Below are positions 14,798 through 21,647 of a DNA stretch of 22,175 nt, one piece after another (positions within the stretch are counted from its first letter, which is position 1; every line of letters begins with the position of its first letter). The notes under the pieces were generated by a model, which saw only the letters and a program-made list of their open reading frames with translations, ran no database searches and was not told the DNA's origin. The stretch comes from Bacillota bacterium (lineage in GTDB: Bacteria > Bacillota > Clostridia > Acetivibrionales > DSM-1351): positions 1 through 22,175 of the forward strand of contig JAEVZU010000248.1 in NCBI GenBank assembly GCA_023392075.1, in the 5' to 3' direction. A program made the position numbers and the translations under genes.

Positions 14798-15925
14798 ATG
14801 AAATATAATAAATCAAATAACATAGATGTAAAAAAAGAAAACCGAAACCGTATTTATAAACTGATTTGTGAAAAGGAAAGAATTTCAAAACCTGAAATTG
14901 CTTATCTTCTTGGTATCAGTATGCCTACTGTTATGCAGAATGTGAAATCCTTACAGGATGAAGGCTTGGTAGAGGAAGCCGGTGTTTTGGGGTCTACCGG
15001 AGGAAGAAAGGCAGTAGCAATATCCTGCGTGGAGAATGCAAGATATTCAATCGGGGTAGATATTACCCGAAACCATATAAGTGCAGTACTAATAAATTTA
15101 ACCGGGAATATCGTTGAAGGTATCCGGGTATCGAAAAAATACCAAAACACGCTGGACCATGCACAGGAAATGGGGAAACTTATTGATAATCTGATTGAAA
15201 AATCCGGGATAAACCCTTCGAAAATATTAGGAGTGGGAATTTCTGTTCCAGGGATTTTGTCAGATGATGGATTAACTTTAGTGAGTTCCTATGTTTTACA
15301 GGTTACCAATGAAAGGTTTGCAAACTATCAGAATTATATCAAGTATCCCTATCTTTTATGTAATGATGCCAATGCTGCAGGCATTGCAGAAATGTGGAAT
15401 AGAAATTTGCTGAAAAACGCAATTTATCTCTCTTTGAGCAATACGGTTGGTGGTTCGATTCTTCTGGATAACAAGATTTATTTAGGTGAAAACCAGCGCG
15501 GCGGAGAATTTGGACATATGACAATTGAGCGCAACGGATTACAATGCTATTGCGGCAAGAAGGGCTGCCTTGATACTTATTGCTCAGCCTTGGTTTTAGC
15601 AGAACATACAAACGGAAATCTTGCTGACTTTTTTGACTTGTTGAAAAAAGGTGATAATAAAATAGAAGCAGTATGGGAAAATTATTTGGATTATCTCGCC
15701 ACGGCCGTTAATAATTTACGTATGTTTTTTGACTGCAGTGTAATTTTAGGCGGTTATGTCGGGGCTTATATTGATGAATATATAGACAAATTGAAAGAAA
15801 ATATCGCAAATTTAAATACCTTTGAGATGGATGGCAATTATGTAGAAGTATGCCATTATAAGCGGGAAGCTGCCGCTGTAGGAGCTGCCTTGCTTCATAT
15901 CAAGCCGTTTATTGATAGCATTTAA
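14798..15925 (+). CDS. ROK-family transcriptional repressor (XylR/NagC-like)
   Basis: A 375-residue regulator. The N-terminal winged helix-turn-helix (about 18-65, with RISKPEIAYLLGISMPTV) is joined to a ROK sugar-kinase-fold domain. The ROK signature GGEFGHM leads into the zinc site: H240 with C250, C252 and C257 in CYCGKKGC. D190 in CNDANAAG occupies the kinase-like position. Family members bind an operator and release it when sugar binds. It diverges from the sugar-use train, with a shared 285-bp control region holding the palindrome and repeats noted above. A moderate ribosome binding site (AAAGG) lies about 9 nt before ATG. The inducer is presumably the imported sugar or its product. Confidence 0.93.
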   Translation: MKYNKSNNIDVKKENRNRIYKLICEKERISKPEIAYLLGISMPTVMQNVKSLQDEGLVEEAGVLGSTGGRKAVAISCVENARYSIGVDITRNHISAVLINLTGNIVEGIRVSKKYQNTLDHAQEMGKLIDNLIEKSGINPSKILGVGISVPGILSDDGLTLVSSYVLQVTNERFANYQNYIKYPYLLCNDANAAGIAEMWNRNLLKNAIYLSLSNTVGGSILLDNKIYLGENQRGGEFGHMTIERNGLQCYCGKKGCLDTYCSALVLAEHTNGNLADFFDLLKKGDNKIEAVWENYLDYLATAVNNLRMFFDCSVILGGYVGAYIDEYIDKLKENIANLNTFEMDGNYVEVCHYKREAAAVGAALLHIKPFIDSI

Positions 15926-16107
15926 AAGGCCTTGTTATGAAATATTTTTTCAGGTGTTAATTTTGGGTGCTGAACAGTCAGCATTTATCTAAGGCAGCAC
16001 ATTCAGTGACCCGAAATTGCAATTTGAAATGGGAGTCGAGTGGGTTAAAAGATATCCCAAAGGATATCCTTATCTCTAGTGAAATTGTCAAGCAAACTGT
16101 AATATAA

Positions 16108-17223
16108 TCACGTAAATTTTTTCTTAAACCAATCAATTATTTCGGGGAACACTTCATCCAGGTAATCCTGTGTACAGTGTTCTGCCTGCTCATAATATTT
16201 CAATGTCTTCTCCCCCTTTGCCCATCTCATTACTTTGTCCGCATGCAGTTTTGGTGCAGGCATAACCTCATCCCTCCCTGCATGATAGAATAGTAACGGC
16301 ACCTCTAAGCCCGGATCCCGTTCAATATCCCAATCAAATTGTCCAACCGCCTGTTCAAGCGTCTCACAACCGGTCATATATGTGACTCCCCGCTGCCATA
16401 TGGGATTAAGCTTTTTTAGTCCGTTTAATCCACCTATAAAAACAAGCCCGCTATTTCCTGCCACACATTTTACCCGCCTGTCTTGGGCCGCACACATCGG
16501 CGCCAGATATCCACCAAGACTAAAACCGATAATGCCGATTCGTTCCATATCAATTCCATATGCCGGATGCTGTTCAAACCAGTCAATAATTGCCGATACT
16601 GCCTTGGGGTATTCCTTTACATCAAATTTCATATCCTTCCACATTTCGCCTTGGCCCGGTCCGTCAAACGTAAAGAAATTAAACCCATTTTCCCTAAAAA
16701 TATTCCCTTGCGAATTACCCTCTGCCTCTTTTATATTATCCATTCCGTTTACAAATATAATAAGGGGGCTGTTGGGTACCGGCGAAAGCCTCAGGTATCC
16801 TGGAATTTTCACCCCGTGAAACGGTACATCAATTCGTATGGGCCTACCCTTTTCATCGTAGAGACTTATTGCTCTTTGATAGCTTATTCTCGCTTTTTCC
16901 TGGGTTTTTTCCTTTTGTATGCTGTCGATAAAAAATATATGCTGTCCGATATGATAACAGCCTACGGCTTCTTGAAATAATGCCCGCGCTTTTAATTGAT
17001 TTCCTTCTTTTAATGCTTTTTCTGCCTTCTGAAAAAGTTCATCTCCTTCTATGGTCCATTGGTCGCACCATTGCAGCCAGCCTGATATTCTTGCTACCAC
17101 CCTCTTTAATCTCCCGTAATCTATTCCGAAAGATAAGAATCTTCCATACCACCTGTGATAAACTCTGTCCTCATTAAAAATAAACTTAAATGCAAATTTC
17201 TCTTTCAAAGTTAAATTGACCAT
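16108..17223 (-). CDS. alpha/beta hydrolase with N-terminal helical domain
   Basis: A 371-residue serine hydrolase. A helical N-terminal region (about 1-125) precedes an alpha/beta fold. Catalytic residues: nucleophile S235 in GFSLGG, D318 in HAGRDE, and H349 in AEHCTQDY. FDGPGQGE (186-193) is characteristic of the 2,6-dihydroxypseudooxynicotine hydrolase and FrsA-like group, which split C-C or ester bonds. No signal peptide, so cytoplasmic. The start at 17223 has AGGAGG about 6 nt upstream. It diverges from a TetR regulator whose palindromes overlie its promoter, so it is probably induced by a small ligand, possibly its substrate. Substrate is not determinable. Confidence 0.85.
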   Translation of the reverse strand: MVNLTLKEKFAFKFIFNEDRVYHRWYGRFLSFGIDYGRLKRVVARISGWLQWCDQWTIEGDELFQKAEKALKEGNQLKARALFQEAVGCYHIGQHIFFIDSIQKEKTQEKARISYQRAISLYDEKGRPIRIDVPFHGVKIPGYLRLSPVPNSPLIIFVNGMDNIKEAEGNSQGNIFRENGFNFFTFDGPGQGEMWKDMKFDVKEYPKAVSAIIDWFEQHPAYGIDMERIGIIGFSLGGYLAPMCAAQDRRVKCVAGNSGLVFIGGLNGLKKLNPIWQRGVTYMTGCETLEQAVGQFDWDIERDPGLEVPLLFYHAGRDEVMPAPKLHADKVMRWAKGEKTLKYYEQAEHCTQDYLDEVFPEIIDWFKKKFT

Positions 17224-17342
17224 AAAACTCCTCCTTGCTTTTTTAGCATATTTGAGACATCCTCACCCATTCGGCCGTCTTGTACTCAACACGCTGCAAT
17301 AGCATTAAGTCAAAAATTTTTGCAGCCGCGGAATGTTCATTC

Positions 17343-17358
17343 TAGTACAAGTGTACTA
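17343..17358. promoter_or_regulatory. TetR operator 1
   Basis: TAGTAC-AAGT-GTACTA, perfect 6-bp arms with a 4-bp spacer. It lies just downstream of the expected start of hydrolase transcription. It is the mirror image of operator 2, centred 31 bp away, three helical turns, so two dimers could sit on the same DNA face. Confidence 0.75.
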
Positions 17359-17369
17359 ATTCATGTTTT

Positions 17370-17398
17370 ATATTAGTACACTTGTACTAAAACGTCAA
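17370..17398 (-). promoter_or_regulatory. putative promoter of the alpha/beta hydrolase gene
   Basis: On the minus strand TTGACG (17398-17393) and TAATAT (17375-17370) are spaced 17 bp. Operator 2 fills the spacer and touches the -10. The leader would be about 140 nt and includes a possible stem with GCTGCAA and TTGCAGC arms (17293-17299, 17320-17326). Confidence 0.55.
17373..17390. promoter_or_regulatory. TetR operator 2
   Basis: TTAGTACACTTGTACTAA, arms TTAGTAC and GTACTAA around ACTT. It overlaps the hydrolase promoter spacer and the -35 of the TetR gene, so one bound dimer would block both. Confidence 0.8.
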
Positions 17399-17410
17399 GT
17401 ATGATATTCT
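17382..17410 (+). promoter_or_regulatory. putative promoter of the TetR gene
   Basis: TTGTAC (17382-17387) and TATTCT (17405-17410) are spaced 17 bp, with the -35 inside operator 2. This arrangement implies autorepression. Confidence 0.5.
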
Positions 17411-17439
17411 AAGTATGGAAACTTTTTTGGAGGAATGTC

Positions 17440-18030
17440 ATGACAACCAAGAGGATGATTTTGGAGAAAGCTATTGAATTGTTTAACAGAAATGGATACA
17501 CCGCAGTCTCCATGCGTGATATTGCAGATGCAACCAATAAAAGCGTAGGCAATATTACCTACTACTATAAAAAAAAGTCCGATTTGATCTGTGCCATTGT
17601 TGAACTTCAATATGAAGATTTTCAATCTTTAAATCTTAAAACAGATATTAATATAATTGATTTTAATGAGCAATTGAAAACGATGATTAACTTTCAAAAG
17701 AAATACTATTTCTATTTTAGCAATATGATAGAATTGCGAAAAAGCTATCATGAAGTATTGGAATTCCAATCAAAGGTAAGACAAACGCTTATTATGCACT
17801 TTTGCCAAATCATCGAAAACTTTGAAAGGAAAGAAATATTCAGGTTATCTCTGGATAAAAAACTCCATGAGCGATTGGCAAAAGGAATCGTATTATTGAT
17901 GATGTCATGGATACAACAAGTTTCACCGGAGGATATGGAACAATATGATGAACTTTTAAATATTGTCTGGAGCATCCTGTATTTTAATTTGACGGAAAAG
18001 GGTATCATTTTGTACAATGAGATCATTTAA
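17440..18030 (+). CDS. TetR/AcrR-family transcriptional regulator
   Basis: A 196-residue regulator. The N-terminal helix-turn-helix (about 6-52) is typical: ILEKAIELFNRNGYTAVSMR, DIADATNKSVGNITYYYKKK, SDL. The C-terminal ligand and dimer region (about 55-196) is aromatic-rich and helical. The start at 17440 has GGAGG six bases upstream. It diverges from the alpha/beta hydrolase, and two palindromes between them are its likely operators. The ligand is unknown; coregulation with a hydrolase suggests an aromatic or ester compound, but this is only inferred. Confidence 0.92.
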   Translation: MTTKRMILEKAIELFNRNGYTAVSMRDIADATNKSVGNITYYYKKKSDLICAIVELQYEDFQSLNLKTDINIIDFNEQLKTMINFQKKYYFYFSNMIELRKSYHEVLEFQSKVRQTLIMHFCQIIENFERKEIFRLSLDKKLHERLAKGIVLLMMSWIQQVSPEDMEQYDELLNIVWSILYFNLTEKGIILYNEII

Positions 18031-18153
18031 CAGCCTGGGTTCCGGTGGTTCGCTTCTAATTTGGCAATTGCTGTGCACACAGTCAGTATGCTGGTGCTTT
18101 TTCAAATGAACTTTCAATAGAATGGCAATGCAGTCGCAATTGCATTAGTTCAA

Positions 18154-18732
18154 CTATTTTCGGGGCCTTTCCAAAACCAATGCCGAACCGATATCCTTCA
18201 AGCGCATGCACAAATCTTCTCTTTCATGCACCGGTCCACTTCGCAAGTCGGTAACGACAGGTACCTCTTTAACATCAAATTCCAGAACCTCAAACATGTG
18301 TTTCGTATAATCAATATACGACTTGAATAAGCAGGCATCAGGATTGCCCTGATTAAACGAAAGAATCAGCTTTTGCTTCACGGCATTTTCTTTAAAAAAC
18401 GGAGAGAATCTCGGAGAAAATCGAGCAAACAACCTGTCGGTGAATATCTTCCCCTGGGCACTCATCTGCCCCATGTAAATCGGTAAGCCTAAAACAATGG
18501 CGTCGGCATGCTCAATCGCGTCATAAATTTTCTGCATATCGTCATTGATAACACAACCCTGGTCTCCCTTGTGGCAGGCCCAACACCCCCTGCACGGTTT
18601 GATGTCAAGATCGCTGAAACTGAAGGCCTTGGTTTCGTCACCCTGCTCCTTTGCACCTTCCAGTATTTTGTTTACGATAAAGGCGGTATTGCCTGCTTTA
18701 CGCTGACTTGCAATAATTCCGATAATATTCAT
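18154..18732 (-). CDS. iron-sulfur flavoprotein / NAD(P)H-dependent FMN reductase
   Basis: A 192-residue flavodoxin-fold protein. The N-terminal GIIASQRKAGNTA is the FMN phosphate loop. Cysteines C47, C50, C53 and C60 form CX2CX2CX6C, the compact cluster motif known from iron-sulfur flavoproteins (Isf) of anaerobes, where it holds a 4Fe-4S centre. LGLPIYMGQMSAQGKIFTDR follows as the usual flavin-binding segment. It probably transfers electrons to quinones, oxygen or peroxide-type acceptors; the precise acceptor is unknown. The start at 18732 has GGAGG 7 nt upstream. It lies after a MarR gene on the same strand, with a 265-bp gap holding its own promoter and MarR-like palindromes. Confidence 0.87.
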   Translation of the reverse strand: MNIIGIIASQRKAGNTAFIVNKILEGAKEQGDETKAFSFSDLDIKPCRGCWACHKGDQGCVINDDMQKIYDAIEHADAIVLGLPIYMGQMSAQGKIFTDRLFARFSPRFSPFFKENAVKQKLILSFNQGNPDACLFKSYIDYTKHMFEVLEFDVKEVPVVTDLRSGPVHEREDLCMRLKDIGSALVLERPRK

Positions 18733-18801
18733 CCTATTTCCTCCAATTAGTATTGGGATCGTCCCGTTGGAAACAGCTTTTGTGTCCCCGGACCCATAAC
18801 A

Positions 18802-18842
18802 ACCGTAACACAATTTTGTGTCCTCGTCAACAAAATTTTTGT
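18802..18842 (-). promoter_or_regulatory. putative promoter and operators of the flavoprotein gene
   Basis: On the minus strand TTGACG (18830-18825) is followed after 17 bp by a weak TACGGT -10 (18807-18802). The spacer holds a palindrome ACACAA-TT-TTGTGT (18808-18821), and a second, ACAAAA-T-TTTTGT (18830-18842), overlaps the -35 edge. Their centres are about 21.5 bp apart, two helical turns. Both are suited to MarR-type dimers. Confidence 0.5.
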
Positions 18843-18997
18843 ATTAAAAATGCAGCCATTCCAAATAGAGCCGGGCTGCCTATTGATTCTGTTGTTAATA
18901 TTTCCATCATTAGGTATTTTTTTGTTAAGTATTTTTGTAATACTTATACCCAATAATTTGATATTTCATAACGTGATTTAGAAGGAATATGGTCATA

Positions 18998-19486
18998 TTA
19001 TAATTTATCACACCATCCAGACGTAACATCTACACCCAGTTTTTTTATTTCTGCATCCAAATGCCTATTATACTTTTCCGCGAAATTAAGCATACTGTCA
19101 TATTGTTCCTCAGTTACCTGCTCAAATACAGCTTTATCCCGCTCTTGAGACTCTTTGTGCAATTCCTCGTGGATTTTGTAAATGGTTTTTCCTTGCTCGG
19201 TAAGCCTAAAATATATTTCTTTCCTGTTATCCGGCTTCTGATAGCTTTCGATAAGACCTTTTTCTATGAGCCTCTTAGTTAGTTTACTTATGGCACTCCT
19301 TGTCATATAAAATGACTCCGCAAGTTTTGTCACATTGGAATCTTCGTTTCTTCCAATGGATTCGATACAATGTACTTCAGAAGGATTATAACCTTTAAGG
19401 CTGACTTTCATTTTAAAACCATCAAGCCAAATTCTCTTGTTAAATAAGTCCCAAAAACCCATCATAACCTGTTCTTCTTTGTTCAC
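18998..19486 (-). CDS. MarR-family transcriptional regulator
   Basis: A 162-residue winged-helix regulator. The recognition region SNVTKLAESFYMTRSAISKL, then TKRLIEKGLIES and the wing QKPDNRKEIYFRLTEQGK, is diagnostic. The N- and C-terminal helices form the dimer interface. I chose GTG at 19486, with GGAGGG six bases upstream. A longer frame to 19549 is rejected because it would run through the promoter at 19518-19546. Two adjacent cysteines are not seen in the core, but C39-equivalent in EVHCIES and a late Cys could be redox-active. It probably controls itself and the flavoprotein gene downstream. Confidence 0.9.
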   Translation of the reverse strand: MNKEEQVMMGFWDLFNKRIWLDGFKMKVSLKGYNPSEVHCIESIGRNEDSNVTKLAESFYMTRSAISKLTKRLIEKGLIESYQKPDNRKEIYFRLTEQGKTIYKIHEELHKESQERDKAVFEQVTEEQYDSMLNFAEKYNRHLDAEIKKLGVDVTSGWCDKL

Positions 19487-19517
19487 GGCCTTCCCTCCAC
19501 TCGTTGATGCATTAAAA

Positions 19518-19546
19518 ATTATAATATATTTTTGTGTCTTTTTCAA
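19518..19546 (-). promoter_or_regulatory. promoter of the MarR gene
   Basis: On the minus strand TTGAAA (19546-19541) and a perfect TATAAT (19523-19518) are spaced 17 bp. The spacer contains GACACAAAA at the same offset from the -35 as in the flavoprotein promoter at 18802-18830, pointing to a common regulator. Confidence 0.7.
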
Positions 19547-19615
19547 CATTTTGCATAATCAATCCAGGGTTAAAAAAAGCAGAGACAGGCTTGATTCAAG
19601 AAAAACTCATGCAGT

Positions 19616-20425
19616 TTACTTAAAACTAGAAAGCATTGTTTCTATATTGTCATCTGTAAAACCATACCATGCGGCCTCTGTTTTCTCGCTTTGCTTTTTG
19701 ACAGCCGATAGGAAATCATCCTCCGTGGCACTCCCATGATCGACAAAATATGAAACGCTCTGATTATTGTTGGAATCATAACCAGATTCACAATAGCTTA
19801 TTTTATCGACCGAGTAAGCATTTTCTGTGAATTTTACCGTGCCGAACCCATAATCCGCCGCACCGCCGGAAAAAGAAAATGTTCCATCAGCTCTTAATTC
19901 CATAAAAGCCCTATACCACAAAGTGTAGCCATAAACTACTCCATCCTGATAACGCAGAACCTCGAATCCATAATAGTCGTCGTTATTCACGACCAGCCAA
20001 AGGATAACTTCCGGCGTGCCGTCATTTTCCAGATCAACAATTGCAAGCTTTGTCGCTTTTGCAGTAACGCTGCTGTCATCGCTGACAGCCTGGTTCAATT
20101 GGGTAATATTCAAATTTTTGTTGGCATCGGTGCTGAAAAATTCGGCCTTGTTTTGTAACACCGACTGATACGCGCTCAACGGTGATGTACCCGACGACGT
20201 GGCCTCAGAGCTATCTATTGGGACATCACTTGTCGCTGATGCTGCACCTGACTGCGCAGGTACCGGAACTTCGGCAGCTGACGAAGCAGGTTGGTCGGAA
20301 GACACTGCAGAACTGTCAAGAGTACCGGAAACACCGACATTTTGTGAACAGGCACTAAAAATGAGCAGAAGCACGGACAATAACAGTATAGCTGCTGCTC
20401 TCCTAAAAAAATGTACATGTTTCAT
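19616..20425 (-). CDS. lipoprotein of unknown function
   Basis: A 269-residue secreted lipoprotein. The signal peptide has RR followed by a leucine-rich core and the lipobox FSAC, with C26 the lipidated residue. A Ser/Ala/Pro-rich linker (about 30-80) follows. The globular part (about 82-269) contains IVDLENDGTPEVIL, a calcium-loop or FG-GAP/VCBS-like turn frequent in clostridial lipoproteins that read as acidic, aromatic beta domains. No catalytic motif is seen. The start at 20425 has AGGAG about 10 nt upstream. It appears monocistronic. Function is unknown; a surface-bound sensor or stress protein is possible but unsupported. Confidence 0.75.
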   Translation of the reverse strand: MKHVHFFRRAAAILLLSVLLLIFSACSQNVGVSGTLDSSAVSSDQPASSAAEVPVPAQSGAASATSDVPIDSSEATSSGTSPLSAYQSVLQNKAEFFSTDANKNLNITQLNQAVSDDSSVTAKATKLAIVDLENDGTPEVILWLVVNNDDYYGFEVLRYQDGVVYGYTLWYRAFMELRADGTFSFSGGAADYGFGTVKFTENAYSVDKISYCESGYDSNNNQSVSYFVDHGSATEDDFLSAVKKQSEKTEAAWYGFTDDNIETMLSSFK

Positions 20426-20739
20426 TTACAATCACTCCTATATTTATAAGTTTATATAATTTCAGCAAATTGTTGAATAGTAAATTTCTGCCGGAATAAA
20501 AGCAATAATATCTATCTTTCACTAATTTTAGACACTTAAGCTTATCACTTTGTTCCATTTTTCTTACTCCGGAAAAATCCAGATTAATCGGTTATTGAGC
20601 TCATGGAGTTAGAGCCACAGGAATTTTTAGAACAATTTTACCGTGTAAAATTTTCATTTTCGAGACTGTATTCCTCCAAACCACAATTTGTCATCAAAAT
20701 TGTGGCTTCCACATGCCTTGAGGATACAAAATTAAATAT
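20426..20739. other. gene-free stretch with two hairpins
   Basis: About 314 bp between the lipoprotein start and the nitroreductase end. It holds CCACAATTT/AAATTGTGG (20681-20689, 20697-20705, 7-nt loop), and AATTTTAC/GTAAAATT (20634-20641, 20645-20652, 3-nt loop). The first lies about 35 nt past the nitroreductase stop and may act as its terminator, although only a short T-run follows. No supported gene is present. Confidence 0.5.
20681..20705 (-). terminator. possible weak terminator after the nitroreductase gene
   Basis: A perfect 9-bp stem with a 7-nt loop, downstream of the nitroreductase stop in the minus direction, followed by TTTGG. The short T-run makes it weak or a simple mRNA 3' stabiliser. 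Confidence 0.4.
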
Positions 20740-21462
20740 TTACATAATATCAATATCTTTTGAGTTGAAAATGCCCCCATTTCCTAATTCGAATATCCCT
20801 CCTGCCCCTATCTCAAAATGTTTCTTTGCAATACCTAAATCAATCAGATCCATTGAATAGTCACCCGCAATTTGCGCGCTTAAAATGTTGTTTTCAAATT
20901 TAAATATTGCTTTCTGTGTATTTTTAGCACTTGGGGCAAGTAATACAGCTTTCATTCCTTCTTGTACCCATTGAGGCAAAGGTTGATCGCTTACAATTCT
21001 TTCTTCCATGTTCTTTACTTTTCTGTGTGAAATTGACCGCATCATTTTTTCCTTTAATGAGGGCGCTGCCACTTTACCTACTAAAACAACACAAGCCAAT
21101 TCCTCATTGTCACCAACAATTATTTCGTCCTTGTCAAAGGTGCCTCCAACCCAGCAGGTTCCCAAACCTAAATCAGTTATGGCAAGTACCAGATCTTCTC
21201 CGTAATATCCAATCTTCTCCCTGAAATTTTTGTCCTCTTTTTTTCCTTTCATCAATATAACGGAACGCACGTTCGCAAATAAGCCATAACTCTTTCTTAA
21301 TTTCTGAAAAGCGCCGCTTCCATCCTCCAGAAATGCCATTGTTAAACCAGATGCTTTATTTAATTCGTTAACAAGAGAAATGATTTTTTCTTTTTCCTGA
21401 TTTGTAATCGGCTCGCTTTCAAACTTTCTCCGTGAAATTCTATTTTCTATGGCACTGCGCAT
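20740..21462 (-). CDS. nitroreductase-family protein (TM1586-like)
   Basis: A 240-residue FMN-dependent oxidoreductase homologue. The N-terminal NRISRRKFE resembles the arginine motif that binds FMN phosphate, and the GLGTCWVGGTFD segment in mid-chain is typical of nitroreductases. The tandem layout, with a second half starting near LPQWVQEGMKAVLLAPSAKN, matches the putative TM1586-type nitroreductases (PF14512), in which two half-domains are fused in one chain. The usual function is reduction of nitro compounds or flavin-linked redox, with the substrate unknown. The start at 21462 has GGAGGTGA about 7 nt upstream. It diverges from a TetR-like regulator, so it is probably regulated by it. Confidence 0.85.
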   Translation of the reverse strand: MRSAIENRISRRKFESEPITNQEKEKIISLVNELNKASGLTMAFLEDGSGAFQKLRKSYGLFANVRSVILMKGKKEDKNFREKIGYYGEDLVLAITDLGLGTCWVGGTFDKDEIIVGDNEELACVVLVGKVAAPSLKEKMMRSISHRKVKNMEERIVSDQPLPQWVQEGMKAVLLAPSAKNTQKAIFKFENNILSAQIAGDYSMDLIDLGIAKKHFEIGAGGIFELGNGGIFNSKDIDIM

Positions 21463-21553
21463 GAAATCACCTCCAAACTAAAACTGTTTATTATAATGTT
21501 TCCTGCCGATTTAAAAAATTATTCTTTCATAAAAATTGTCTCTGTCTTTGACG

Positions 21554-21582
21554 TTGCGTTTGTAACGCCTTGATTGTATAAT
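21554..21582 (+). promoter_or_regulatory. putative promoter and operator of the second TetR gene
   Basis: TTGCGT (21554-21559) and TATAAT (21577-21582) are spaced 17 bp. The inverted repeat GCGTT-TGT-AACGC (21556-21568) overlaps the -35. GACGTTGC (21550-21557) recurs as GACGTTAC at 21621-21628, before the ribosome binding site, a possible second half-site. Confidence 0.5.
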
Positions 21583-21647
21583 AATACTTAAAATATAAAA
21601 ACTCAAGAGGAATTGTACCTGACGTTACAAAGGAGGACTATTTGTTA

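Noticed and set aside
14495..14800. Catabolite-repression (cre) site in the sugar operon control region
   Set aside because: I looked for a TGWAANCGNTNWCA-like sequence and found no convincing match.
15968..15983. TGCTGA-ACAG-TCAGCA hairpin after the ROK gene
   Set aside because: Only a 6-bp stem with a short T-run. It is too weak to call a terminator.
15967..16107. Plus-strand frame of 46 codons with GTG start between the ROK and hydrolase genes
   Set aside because: It reads protein-like near its end (KDIPKDILISSE) but has no ribosome binding site and no recognised family. It is a possible remnant at most.
16483..16980. Plus-strand open frame of 165 codons within the hydrolase gene
   Set aside because: It lies opposite a gene with a complete catalytic triad and has no ribosome binding site or family motif.
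18127..18146. AATGCA/TGCATT repeat between convergent TetR and flavoprotein genes
   Set aside because: Short stem, 8-nt loop and no T-tract on either strand.
19487..19549. Longer N-terminus for the MarR protein
   Set aside because: It would translate through the promoter hexamers and lacks a ribosome binding site, whereas GTG at 19486 has a good one.
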